Position numbers and translations under genes: made by a program. From Paludibacter sp. (GTDB lineage: Bacteria; Bacteroidota; Bacteroidia; Bacteroidales; Paludibacteraceae), in NCBI GenBank assembly GCA_020049515.1, contig JAIFKQ010000151.1, positions 1-50,163 on the forward strand: a stretch of 50,163 bases of DNA, given 5' to 3'. The notes under the pieces are model-generated. The model searched no databases. It worked only from the letters and a program-made list of their open reading frames with translations, and was not told the origin of the DNA. Shown in pieces: positions 26,617 to 35,292 of this stretch. Within the stretch, counting starts at the first letter, position 1, and each line of letters starts with the position of its first letter.

Positions 26617-27504
26617 TTAATAAGCTTGAAGAAATAAACTCAAATCGATTTTTCCATCAATATTTAGTTTTTTTCTTAATCTGTGAACGGCTTTTCTTAC
26701 AGCATCATAAGATGAATAGTTTAGAATGGATATTTCTTTTATTGTTAATCCTAATTTAAAAAATGCACATATTTGTTGCTCTCCAAAGGTAAGTGTGGGA
26801 TAATCGGATTTTAAATTGATATAAAAACCAGCACTTAACTCTGTGAATCTTCGTTCAAAAAGCTCCCAATTAAATGAATTTGCAATATTTTCATATCTAT
26901 CTAATATGTTATAAATCTGAGATTTTTGGTGCTGACTTAAATCAGTTAATTCGTCGAAAATTTCTGTTTTCAATACACCTAGCAGCTTTCTGTTTTGAAA
27001 AATAGTAATAGCCGACACTATCATTTCCCTTTCCCTTTTACTAAGTTCATTTTGATAATAAATGGTTTTCGATTTGGCTATTTCTAACTCATTGTTGTAA
27101 ATTACCTCCTGTAGTTTCCTATTTTCTTTTAAGTTATCGTGTGTTTCAATGCTAGCCATTATTCTAGCTTCTAGCTCAATAGCGTCTAATGGTTTTTTTA
27201 TAAAATCCACTGAGCCACTCTTTAGGGCTTCACTCAAATTTGTAGAGTGAGTTCTAATACCCGAAACAAGTATTATCGGGATTTCAGCAATTTCTGCTAC
27301 CTTTTTAATTTCCCGTAACACCTCTATTCCTTCTTTTTGGGGCATAACCCAATCTAGAATTATTAAATCAGGGCAAGTTTCAAGTATTAGTTGAATGCTA
27401 TTTATAGGATTGGTGGTGCTAATAATTTCATAGTTTGTAAGCAAAAGTTCAAATACAGCAATAGAATCTGGTTCATCGTCTATTATAAGAATTTTTTTCA
27501 TCAT
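26617..27504 (-). CDS. Response regulator with C-terminal HTH
   Basis: A 295-aa protein. The receiver domain (1-120) has acidic pair D9-D10, phospho-acceptor D51 (LIILDWVMPQ), SGIRTHS and a K-K-P motif at 103-105. A helical linker (about 120-165) joins it to a C-terminal LuxR-like helix-turn-helix (LTFGEQQICAFFKLGLTIKEISILNYSSYDAVRKAVHRLRKKLNI). It should be the DNA-binding output of the sensor kinase encoded 55 bp upstream on the same strand. Targets are unknown; the nearby LRR gene is a candidate only because it lies in the same patch. Confidence 0.9.
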   Translation of the reverse strand: MMKKILIIDDEPDSIAVFELLLTNYEIISTTNPINSIQLILETCPDLIILDWVMPQKEGIEVLREIKKVAEIAEIPIILVSGIRTHSTNLSEALKSGSVDFIKKPLDAIELEARIMASIETHDNLKENRKLQEVIYNNELEIAKSKTIYYQNELSKREREMIVSAITIFQNRKLLGVLKTEIFDELTDLSQHQKSQIYNILDRYENIANSFNWELFERRFTELSAGFYINLKSDYPTLTFGEQQICAFFKLGLTIKEISILNYSSYDAVRKAVHRLRKKLNIDGKIDLSLFLQAY

Positions 27505-27559
27505 ACTTGTTTTGTTTATGAATAGGAATTAAATTGGTGGATTTTTTGTGACTAAAACT

Positions 27560-29611
27560 TTAACTTTTTTTTAATTCAATTGTTTTTATAGGAAATTCGA
27601 TAATGAATTGTGTACCAAGATCCGTTTTGCTAATGCAAGTTATTTTTCCATTATTACTTTCTATTAGCTCTTTTACTATAAAAAGACCTAGACCATTTCC
27701 TCGTTCACCAGCAGTTCCCTCACGTCTTTTGTTAGTATCAGGATGAAAAATTGAACCCATAATTTCGGGCGACATTCCTATGCCCTCATCCAAAATTTCT
27801 ATTTGAACATAATTTCCTGAAATGTTATTTCTAAATTTTATTTGTCCTCCTTTATTACTAAATTTTATTGCATTAGAAAGTAGATTTCGGATAATAGTAT
27901 GAAGATTGTCGAAACTACTATAAAAATGAAATTCATTATTTATTTCTACTGTAGCTATTAACGATTTATTTTTAATTTGTTCGGCCAACAGATAGATATT
28001 CTCGTTTATTAGTTCGTTCAAGTTTGTAATTGTCTTGGTTTCTTGTTTGTAAGTTATATGCAACTTTGCCCACGCCAAAATATTATCTAGCATATAATAT
28101 CCCTTATTCGATATTTGATAGAGTTTTGTAGCTGTAATATGTTGTTTATCACTTATGGTTTTATCTTTATATAAACTTTTTGAAAACGTTATCAACGTGT
28201 TAAACATTCCCATTAAGTCATGAGAAATAGTGGAAATTAATAAGTCTTTTTGTTTGTTAACGCTCTCTAATTCCTCGTTTGCTCTGTTTAGTTCTTTAGT
28301 TCTTATATTAACTTGAACTTCCAAATTTCTATTTGCATCCATCAATTCGTTTGATAGCTGAATAACTTTGTTATGCGACAAAGCGTATTTTAATGATATC
28401 GTAATTGATTGAATTACAATGTGTACCATAACACCTATGTGCGAAAGGTAACCATAACTTGATTGTGTAACAACAAATAGTAAATCGTTTAACACAAACA
28501 TAGCCATAACCGTAAAACTCAATAAAGTGATAATTGAATAATCTCTTCGCCTATGCACAGCTTTTATTAACACTGTAAATATATATCCCAAACATAATAA
28601 ATTGATATATACCAATAGTATAATGTTACTCAAAATAATTTGTATATCAATGAATAGAAAAGATATTGCAAAAACTCCATAAAGCCAATCAAGAAAAACA
28701 TCAATCTTCTTGTTTACTTCTTTTGGGTAGATACTATTAGTTAATTTTACAATCAAGTATATAACAAAAAAAGAAAATAGCCATAGCCGGTAGTAGATTG
28801 TAAAGTCAAGATTAGGTATGAAATTATATATCGATATTGGGCCATCAAGTAGCATTTTAATCATCGAAATTAAAGCTAGCAATGGAATAATGAGATGCGA
28901 TTTTTCTGCTTTTTGAACAAAACTTATACTAAGTTGATATAAAAACAACAATATAAATGTAGAAAAAATGAACACTGTAAATAATTCGATTTTCCATTTA
29001 TAGTGTTCAATAGTCCCACGTTCTCCAATGTAAATATTTTGCCAAAGACCAGCGTATATTGGATCATAGAAATTACTTACCTGGATTACTATATCTATTG
29101 TGTCACTAGTGCTGTAAAAATAATAGGATTGAGGAAGATATATTGGTTTGAATTTGACACTATCAATAGCCGCAACTCCTGCTTGCCCTACTAGGCTATC
29201 ATTTATCCACAGTTTATAGGCTGAAATTATGTTACCAATATATAAACCATAATTATTAATTTTATTTTTTTCATCCAAAATTATCTTAAGGCAATAGGTA
29301 CCGTTTCCATAAGCAGGTAAACTGATTCCTTTTTTTGAGATATGTGTCCAAGACGATGGAATTTTTAAATATGTTTTTTTGTCACTCTTTATTTTTTTCA
29401 ACTCATTGCTTGTGAGATGATTTCCGTATTCAAATTGCCATTCTCCATTAAGTTTCACAATGTCATCTTTCACAATGTTTGTTTCTCTTAAGTCAATAGT
29501 TCCTCTTATAATGTTTTGGGCACTCATGGTGTAATTAGCACCAAAAAGAAGTATTGCCAAAGTCACATAAGTTGCTATCTTGATTATTTTTAGTCTTGAA
29601 TTATTTCTCAA
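27560..29611 (-). CDS. 7TM-DISM-type sensor histidine kinase
   Basis: A 683-aa protein. Signal peptide (IATYVTLAILLFGANYTMSAQ), then a periplasmic jellyroll (about 30-200) with INGEWQFEYG-like, LKIPSSWTHI and KLWINDSLVGQAG motifs like sugar-binding or DISMED2 domains. About seven membrane helices (210-400) and a coiled coil (425-455) follow. The HisKA domain has phosphorylated H464 (LISTISHDLMGMF), and the HATPase has ILDEGIGMSPEIM and GERGNGLGLFIVKELI. It autophosphorylates and passes phosphate to the adjacent regulator. No in-frame ATG precedes the signal peptide, so translation probably begins at TTG 29611. The ligand is unknown. Confidence 0.9.
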   Translation of the reverse strand: MRNNSRLKIIKIATYVTLAILLFGANYTMSAQNIIRGTIDLRETNIVKDDIVKLNGEWQFEYGNHLTSNELKKIKSDKKTYLKIPSSWTHISKKGISLPAYGNGTYCLKIILDEKNKINNYGLYIGNIISAYKLWINDSLVGQAGVAAIDSVKFKPIYLPQSYYFYSTSDTIDIVIQVSNFYDPIYAGLWQNIYIGERGTIEHYKWKIELFTVFIFSTFILLFLYQLSISFVQKAEKSHLIIPLLALISMIKMLLDGPISIYNFIPNLDFTIYYRLWLFSFFVIYLIVKLTNSIYPKEVNKKIDVFLDWLYGVFAISFLFIDIQIILSNIILLVYINLLCLGYIFTVLIKAVHRRRDYSIITLLSFTVMAMFVLNDLLFVVTQSSYGYLSHIGVMVHIVIQSITISLKYALSHNKVIQLSNELMDANRNLEVQVNIRTKELNRANEELESVNKQKDLLISTISHDLMGMFNTLITFSKSLYKDKTISDKQHITATKLYQISNKGYYMLDNILAWAKLHITYKQETKTITNLNELINENIYLLAEQIKNKSLIATVEINNEFHFYSSFDNLHTIIRNLLSNAIKFSNKGGQIKFRNNISGNYVQIEILDEGIGMSPEIMGSIFHPDTNKRREGTAGERGNGLGLFIVKELIESNNGKITCISKTDLGTQFIIEFPIKTIELKKS

Positions 29612-29973
29612 ATTGCTGTTTGTTTTATTCAGTATTATTTTGAATATTCAGATAAATAAATGTTGGAAAATGCTGTCGTGTTTTAATACAGTATCATTAC
29701 TGATAAATAATGTCCAAATTACACTAGTTTTTTTTAATCAGTTGAAATTTAGGTGTTTGATGATGAAATTGATTTTGTTTAGTATTTTGTTTTTCCTAAG
29801 AAATAGGTTTCCCTATTCTTTTATTTCATTATGATAAATGAAAATATCTATTTGTAGTATTAAGCACTGTAAATATATAAAATCATTCTCGAAAATTTCT
29901 GTATATTTTTTTTATTTTTAAAATGTCTGCAATTTGTCCCATTTAAATAATGATGTATTATAAAATTTAGCTC

Positions 29974-30165
29974 TACTTTTGTACCAGAATTTAAAATTAG
30001 TAGTGTTCAATTTATTTTGGCGGTACATTTAATAGAAAAGCGGCACAGTCGAATGGTGTGATAGTGAATTGAGGTGTACTTTCTCAGAACCTAAACCTTT
30101 AATATTGAGATATAAATACAGCTTATTAATTTTTTTGGACTGTGCCGTTTATTTGTTTGTTTGTT
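29974..30165 (+). ncRNA. Candidate structured small RNA or long leader
   Basis: A -7 box TACTTTTG (29974-29981) is followed about 60 nt later by CGGCACAGTC (30041-30050). Its exact complement GACTGTGCCG is at 30138-30147, extended by a few A-T/G-U pairs. The right arm runs into a T-rich tail (to about 30165). Promoter, long closing stem and T-rich end suggest an independent RNA of about 175 nt, or a structured leader of the LRR gene at 30288. No family is assigned; a 6S-type RNA is one possibility to test. Confidence 0.35.
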
Positions 30166-30287
30166 TTATGGAAATTAAGATTTGAATGTCTCTTTTAATT
30201 GGCTATACTATCTGTGGTAGCATTTTTAAATATCGGATTAAAGGTTTATTTTGTGATTGAAAGCTATCTCTAATTTAATGATATTTT

Positions 30288-30899
30288 ATGGAATTGAAAC
30301 GTTTGATTAAAAAGAAGTTGATTCGAATTCTGAAGAAAAAAAAAGTAACTGACATTTCTATTCATGTCGAAATACCTGGTACCTTACAGACCATCTTTAC
30401 TCAAAACAAAAATAAAGTAGTTACTAATCTCACCATTTTAGGACTTATAGATGCAAGAGATGTAAAATATATACGGAATTTTTTACCAAGACTTTCTACA
30501 TTAGACTTAAGTGGGGTCACTATCAAAGCATACAATGGTGCAAATGGAACCTGTAATTATTCTATTTTGTATCCAGCGGACGAAATGCCAAAGAATTCAT
30601 TTTATGATTGTTACGATGGTATTCCAAATGATGTATTATCATCGATTATACTTCCTACTTCGCTAACTCGCATAGGTTACTCAGCATTTTTTAAATGTAC
30701 ATCTTTAGAAAAAATGCTGTTGCCCTCAACTATAATTTATTTTGATAGTCTAGCTGTTTTAGGATGTACTAAACTTGCTAACAATCAATTTCCTTATCAA
30801 TTGATTTGCCAAGGTGAGGCATGTACTTTTGATAATTCAATTAGAAATAATGTTGTTGATTATGAGACAACTGCAGTACATAAAATCAATACTACCTAA
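30288..30899 (+). CDS. BspA-like leucine-rich-repeat protein without signal peptide
   Basis: A 203-aa protein. It begins with a very basic stretch (KRLIKKKLIRILKKKK) and no signal peptide. Residues 25-100 (VEIPGTLQTIFTQ ... VTNLTILGLIDARDVKYIRNFLPRLSTLDLSGVTI) match the N-terminal cap of secreted BspA-family proteins. One to two LRR_5 repeats follow (ILPTSLTRIGYSAFFKCTSLEKMLLPSTI). Secreted relatives usually carry an N-terminal signal, many repeats and a C-terminal sorting domain, all missing here. It may be a degraded copy, or a cytoplasmic form. It lies in the patch with the two-component system and a Cys-rich small gene. Confidence 0.65.
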   Translation: MELKRLIKKKLIRILKKKKVTDISIHVEIPGTLQTIFTQNKNKVVTNLTILGLIDARDVKYIRNFLPRLSTLDLSGVTIKAYNGANGTCNYSILYPADEMPKNSFYDCYDGIPNDVLSSIILPTSLTRIGYSAFFKCTSLEKMLLPSTIIYFDSLAVLGCTKLANNQFPYQLICQGEACTFDNSIRNNVVDYETTAVHKINTT

Positions 30900-30974
30900 G
30901 CAAAAAATAGATAATCTGTATTTGTGAGGATTTTATAATTACAACATACATTTTTTCTTTTATTCTTTTTGCAC

Positions 30975-31229
30975 ATGAAAAATAACGATGATTTTATTGT
31001 TGATGCCCAACTGTTCAAAAAGATTGTTTATTGTGCTAATTTGCTTAATTATAAGGGGTTTGATGTTGAATGCGAATGCACAAATTCTAAAGTACATTCT
31101 ATTATTGAAAATGGTTTTCTTTTTGTAGAATGTTTAAATATGGGTTGTGAATATCTGATACCTTTTGGAAATTCGAAAATATGTAATAGCCCTAAAAGAT
31201 TGAAGATTTATAAAAAATACAAGAAATAA
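30975..31229 (+). CDS. Small Cys-rich protein of unknown function
   Basis: An 84-aa protein (ATG 30975; a TTG two codons earlier is less likely). It has six cysteines after an N-terminal acidic stretch: YCANL, the pair CEC, then ECLNMGC and ICNSPKR. The spacing (C-x-C ... C-x4-C ... C) could form a small zinc site, but no known family is recognised. The C-terminus is very basic (LKIYKKYKK). It lies 75 bp after the LRR gene in the same orientation, ahead of a shared terminator. Confidence 0.5.
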   Translation: MKNNDDFIVDAQLFKKIVYCANLLNYKGFDVECECTNSKVHSIIENGFLFVECLNMGCEYLIPFGNSKICNSPKRLKIYKKYKK

Positions 31230-31305
31230 TTACCAACTTTGATTTATTACTTATTGATTTGTTTTTTAACCAACTAACTTTTAAATTTCTCATTTGTTTA
31301 CAAAG

Positions 31306-31343
31306 AAAAACCTGATTGAAATATCTTTCAATCAGGTTTTTTG
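31306..31343. terminator. Bidirectional terminator
   Basis: A 16-bp perfect stem (31306-31321 with 31326-31341), loop TATC, A-run on the left and T-run on the right. It serves the plus-strand small gene and the minus-strand argH, which converge here. Confidence 0.9.
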
Positions 31344-31370
31344 ATTCTTTTTTCTTCAGTAAGAAACAAT

Positions 31371-32708
31371 CTATCCCAATAATTTTATTAAAGCATTGTT
31401 TACTTTTTCAAAATTAAATTGTAATACTAGGTCATCTTTATAGCCGCAAATTTCATGGTTAAATAAATTTCCTATGCTTCCTTGATGCGTATGTTGTATC
31501 GTTTTATTTGGTTTGAAATTACCAGTATCAATATTATTTCCTACTTGCTTATAAGCGTCTCTAAAAGGCATACCAGACAGGGTTAAGCGGTTAACTTCTT
31601 CTACGCTAAAAAGGTAGTCATATCGCGAATCGGTCAGTATTTTAGTGTTTACTTCAACTTCGGCCATCATCATCGTTGTCATTTCCAAGCAGTTGGTTAG
31701 TTCAGTAAATGTAGGGATAAACACCTCCTTTATTATTTGTAAATCGCGGAAATAACCAGATGGTAAATTGTTGGTTATCATGTTTATTTGTTGAGGAACA
31801 GACTGTATTTTGTTACATTTGGCACGTGTCAATTCAAATACATCTGGATTTTTTTTATGTGGCATTATGCTTGATCCCGTGGTAAATTGGTCGGGTAATC
31901 GAATAAAACCAAAGTTTTGAGATGTAAACATGCAGGCATCAAAAGCTAATTTGGAAACGGTAGCAGCTACACCTGCAAGTGCATTTGTTACAGTTCGTTC
32001 CATTTTTCCACGCCCCATTTGTGCATACACTACATTGTAGTTCATAGTGTCGAACCCCAACAAATCAGTTGTTAATTGTCGGTCGAGTGGAAATGATGAC
32101 CCGTAACCAGCAGCCGAACCAAGAGGGTTTCTGTTGGTGATTTTCCATGCAGAAAGTAATAATTGTAAATCATCGGCTAGGCTTTCGGCATAAGCACCAA
32201 ACCAAAGTCCGAACGAAGATGGCATCGCCACTTGCAGGTGAGTGTAGCCTGGTAGTAATACATCTTTGTATTTGTTGCTTTGAGCAATAAGTACATCAAA
32301 TAAATTAGTAACAGCATCAACTGTTTTTTCAATTTCTGCTCGGGTAAATAGTTTTAAATCAACTAATACTTGGTCATTGCGCGATCGCCCACTGTGTATT
32401 TTTTTTCCTATATCGCCAAGCTTTCGTGTTAGCAACATTTCTACTTGAGAATGAACGTCTTCCACTCCATCCTCAATCGTAAATTCGCCATTTTCGGCAA
32501 GTATATAGATTTGCCTTAATTCAGCTAAAAGTAATACTAATTCGGTGTTTTCTAGTAGTCCTACAGCCTCCAACATTTGTATATGCGCCATAGATCCAAG
32601 TACATCGTACTTGGCCAAAAAAACATCCATTTCACGGTCTAGCCCAATTGTAAATGCTTCAATTTTAGCGTTTATTGGTGTGTTTTTCTCCCAAAGTTTT
32701 GTTGCCAT
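31371..32708 (-). CDS. argH: Argininosuccinate lyase
   Basis: A 445-aa member of the fumarase/aspartase superfamily. It cleaves argininosuccinate to arginine and fumarate, the last step of arginine synthesis. Motifs: EDVHSQVEMLL, KIHSGRSRNDQVLVDLKLF, LPGYTHLQVAMPSSFGLWF (catalytic His), NPLGSAAGYGSSFPLDR and the signature GSSIMPHKKNPDVFELTRAKC (catalytic Ser loop). Length and motifs are complete. No other arg biosynthetic gene is nearby. It is transcribed from its own upstream region of 329 bp. Confidence 0.97.
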   Translation of the reverse strand: MATKLWEKNTPINAKIEAFTIGLDREMDVFLAKYDVLGSMAHIQMLEAVGLLENTELVLLLAELRQIYILAENGEFTIEDGVEDVHSQVEMLLTRKLGDIGKKIHSGRSRNDQVLVDLKLFTRAEIEKTVDAVTNLFDVLIAQSNKYKDVLLPGYTHLQVAMPSSFGLWFGAYAESLADDLQLLLSAWKITNRNPLGSAAGYGSSFPLDRQLTTDLLGFDTMNYNVVYAQMGRGKMERTVTNALAGVAATVSKLAFDACMFTSQNFGFIRLPDQFTTGSSIMPHKKNPDVFELTRAKCNKIQSVPQQINMITNNLPSGYFRDLQIIKEVFIPTFTELTNCLEMTTMMMAEVEVNTKILTDSRYDYLFSVEEVNRLTLSGMPFRDAYKQVGNNIDTGNFKPNKTIQHTHQGSIGNLFNHEICGYKDDLVLQFNFEKVNNALIKLLG

Positions 32709-33037
32709 AATTTTTTATTCCAACTCCTATACCCTATATGGGAATTATGTTAGTGTTTAATTCTTAATTGATTTAAGGTTTACAGATGTTAGTTAAGCTT
32801 GTATTGTTTTATATTCGTATTTTTTAAACTCGCAGATTGCTTAAATTAGTTTCAATCATTGCTATCAACTTTTACCATTTGACTAAGCTCTTGGAAAGTA
32901 TAATTTTCAATTCATGCAGAAAATACATCATTTTGTTTGACCTAAATAACTGTATTTTTCAAATTGCAGGATTAAACTGTTAATTTGATATTTACTGTAT
33001 TATTTTGCCTTTTTGCAGCATTTTTTTTAACCTTCTT
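32709..33037. other. Intergenic region upstream of argH
   Basis: 329 bp, AT-rich. It should contain the argH promoter, but no convincing TAnnTTTG box was seen on the minus strand. No gene or ARG-box-like palindrome was recognised. Confidence 0.4.
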
Positions 33038-33460
33038 CTAAGTATTTGTATTCAATGTCTTTGTGAGTAATTCTGCCACCATATCCACTCCTTCTTTTAG
33101 CTTTTTATCTACCATCATTTTAATCATTGCTGGTAAATCTGCTTTAAGGGTCAGTTTCATGGCAGTTTCGTTTTCTGACACAAATTTAAGTTGAACCCAT
33201 ACTGTTAGTTGCACTGGAGCATTCTCCGAAGTTAGTTTGATAGTTTTAAATGGTTCACGTTCTGTAATTCTAAAACCAATTTTACCAATTCCATCCACCA
33301 AAAATGAGCAACTATCCGAGTCGAATTTTAGATCTTTTATTTTGTCTGTTTGTGGTATCCTTTGCTCGAATTTTTGTAAATTATTGAGGTTACTAAGTAC
33401 ACCAAAAACCATTTCTTCATTAGAGGAAATGGTTTTTATTTCGCTTTCATAAGTAGTCAT
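33038..33460 (-). CDS. SRPBCC (START-like) domain protein
   Basis: A 140-aa protein of the polyketide-cyclase/START-like (SRPBCC) helix-grip fold. It has an N-terminal strand YESEIKTISSNEEMVFGVLSNLNNLQKFE, central beta strands ending VQLTVWVQLKFV, and a C-terminal helix MIKMMVDKKLKEGVDMVAELL. The fold binds hydrophobic ligands, but the ligand here is unknown. It lies 58 bp downstream of pyrE on the same strand, an arrangement common in Bacteroidales, so it is probably co-transcribed with it. Confidence 0.85.
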   Translation of the reverse strand: MTTYESEIKTISSNEEMVFGVLSNLNNLQKFEQRIPQTDKIKDLKFDSDSCSFLVDGIGKIGFRITEREPFKTIKLTSENAPVQLTVWVQLKFVSENETAMKLTLKADLPAMIKMMVDKKLKEGVDMVAELLTKTLNTNT

Positions 33461-33518
33461 TCTGAAATTTGCAATTTAGTCATTCTATTTAATTTTTGAG
33501 ACAAAAGCCGTTTTTTTC

Positions 33519-34163
33519 TTAAATATTTATGTCAGCTTTCCATGTAGAAGGGTTTTGACGCCATTCCTGTAGTGTTTCTATGTCTTCTTGCGATATATAA
33601 TTAGTTGAAAGTGCTTCGCTTAATATGGCATCATATCCACATAGTGTAGTGAGTTTTACTTTCGCAGTTTTAAATTTTTGTTCAGCTACTGGAAAGCCAT
33701 AGGTAAATATGGCCATCATTCCCAATACAATTGATCCGTCTTTGCGTATAGCCTCTACGGCTTTCAAACTGCTACCTCCTGTTGAAATGAGGTCTTCTAT
33801 TACTACCACTTTTTGTTTTGGTCGTAAATCACCTTCAATCAAATTTTCCAACCCGTGATCTTTTGGCGATGAGCGAACGTACACAAAAGGCAGTCCCAAT
33901 GTGTCAGCTACTAAAGCGCCTTGGGCAATAGCGCCAGTGGCTACGCCTGCAATAACTTCAACATCTGGGTACATTTCAAGGATTAAACGTGCCAGTTCAA
34001 TTTTTATATAGTTGCGAATTTGAGGGTAGGAGAGTGTTTTTCGATTGTCGCAATATATAGGTGAGTTCCATCCAGAAGCCCATGTAAAGGGATTGTTTGG
34101 TTGCAATTTTATTGCTTTAATTTTAAGAAGCTTTTCAGCTATACTTTTTTCTAATGTTCTCAT
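33519..34163 (-). CDS. pyrE: Orotate phosphoribosyltransferase
   Basis: A 214-aa type I phosphoribosyltransferase. It converts orotate and PRPP to OMP in pyrimidine synthesis. Motifs: FTWASGWNSPIYCDNRKTLSYP at the substrate side, GVATGAIAQGALVADTLGLPFVYVRSSPKDHG, and the PRPP loop VVVIEDLISTGGSSLKAVEAI with the two acidic residues. The sequence is complete. It is the first gene of a two-gene unit with the SRPBCC protein. Confidence 0.96.
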   Translation of the reverse strand: MRTLEKSIAEKLLKIKAIKLQPNNPFTWASGWNSPIYCDNRKTLSYPQIRNYIKIELARLILEMYPDVEVIAGVATGAIAQGALVADTLGLPFVYVRSSPKDHGLENLIEGDLRPKQKVVVIEDLISTGGSSLKAVEAIRKDGSIVLGMMAIFTYGFPVAEQKFKTAKVKLTTLCGYDAILSEALSTNYISQEDIETLQEWRQNPSTWKADINI

Positions 34164-34375
34164 TTTTTATAGTTTTGTTAAAACTCAAATAAACGTTAAA
34201 GTGAAAATAATTTTCTGTTTATTCATGATACAAAAGTACACAAACTAGTTGAGACAAAAAAACAGCTAAAGGTATAATTTCTTATTATTTTTCATCTTGT
34301 TATTTTACTGTATTATATGCTTTATAGTTATAATATAGTATTAATTGGTGTTGAAAATGTCATATTTGTAAGGCG

Positions 34376-34741
34376 TCAGTTTACTGGAGCCAAAAAAGCA
34401 TCTTCAATATGATCAAGATTAAATTCATTTCCATGTGGAATTACAGATATTACGTCAAAGCGTGTGTACCCATTCCAATCAAATTGAAAAATATATTGAT
34501 GAGCAGCATTTACTAAATTTCGAATTTTTTTTAAGTTTATTGCTTCTTCAGGATGCTCAAAAGTTTCTGTCGATCGTGTTTTGACTTCTACAATTACCAA
34601 CCAATCATCTTTTTTTGCCACTATATCTAATTCTAATTTTCCACATCGCCAGTTGGTATGTAAAATTTCGTATCCTTTTGATAGTAAGTATTCTTGAGCA
34701 CGTTCTTCGCCCAAATTTCCTAATATGTTGTGCTCTGCCAT
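34376..34741 (-). CDS. YraN family nuclease-like protein (UPF0102)
   Basis: A 121-aa protein with the restriction-endonuclease-like core of the UPF0102/YraN family: NLGEERAQEYLLSKGYEILHTNWRCGKLELDIVAKKDDWLVIVEVKTRS, with the E-x-D ... E-V-K nuclease signature. A role in DNA transactions is assumed for the family but has not been proved. It is divergent from the small RHH-like gene at 34898. Confidence 0.92.
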   Translation of the reverse strand: MAEHNILGNLGEERAQEYLLSKGYEILHTNWRCGKLELDIVAKKDDWLVIVEVKTRSTETFEHPEEAINLKKIRNLVNAAHQYIFQFDWNGYTRFDVISVIPHGNEFNLDHIEDAFLAPVN

Positions 34742-34846
34742 GAGTTATTTAATATCGAAATTTACGAAGTTTATTTGTTGATATATTACTTCATTTTTAT
34801 TTTGCAATAAATAATTGTCCAAAAATACTGTTTTTTTGTTCAATAA

Positions 34847-34878
34847 TTGTTCTATTTGCTTTTATAATATTATTTTTG
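34847..34878 (+). promoter_or_regulatory. Promoter for the small RHH-like gene
   Basis: TTG (34847-34849), 21-nt spacer, TATTTTTG (34871-34878). The ATG is 20 nt downstream. Confidence 0.5.
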
Positions 34879-34897
34879 TGCTGTTTTAAAATAAGTT

Positions 34898-35107
34898 ATG
34901 GCCAAAAAGAAAATAATCATCCTTCCTAAACGCAAATCACTGCGAATTCATCGCCAGCTTTTTACATTAAACGAAGAGGAAAATAATGCGTTAAATCGTT
35001 ATATAATAAAGTATAAGGTTCAAAATAAATCTAAGTTTATTCGGGAAACTTTAATGATTGCTATTATTCGAAAGTTTGAAGAAGACCATCCTACTCTTTT
35101 TGATTAA
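34898..35107 (+). CDS. Small basic protein, possible ribbon-helix-helix regulator
   Basis: A 69-aa protein. A basic N-terminus (AKKKIIILPKRKSLRIHRQ) is followed by 'FTLNEEENNALNRYIIKYKVQNKSKFIRETLMIAIIRKFEEDHP'. The strand plus two helices with N-K-S-K-F-I-R-E-T resemble ribbon-helix-helix (CopG/MobC-like) DNA-binding proteins. Similar small proteins are widespread in Bacteroidetes without known function. It has its own promoter boxes and is not part of a toxin pair that I can see. Confidence 0.65.
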   Translation: MAKKKIIILPKRKSLRIHRQLFTLNEEENNALNRYIIKYKVQNKSKFIRETLMIAIIRKFEEDHPTLFD

Positions 35108-35292
35108 ATAAATATTTGCCTTTGTGTGCTTTAGTTAAATGGAGTTTTATGACAATTGACAGATATTTGAATATTTTTAGGTGCGAGTTATTTGTTGTAT
35201 TCCAGTTAGTTAATTTGTTTTTGTGCAGATGTACCAATGTCAATACTGCTGTTTAATCGTCCCATTTTTAAATTGCTTCATCGAATTACATT

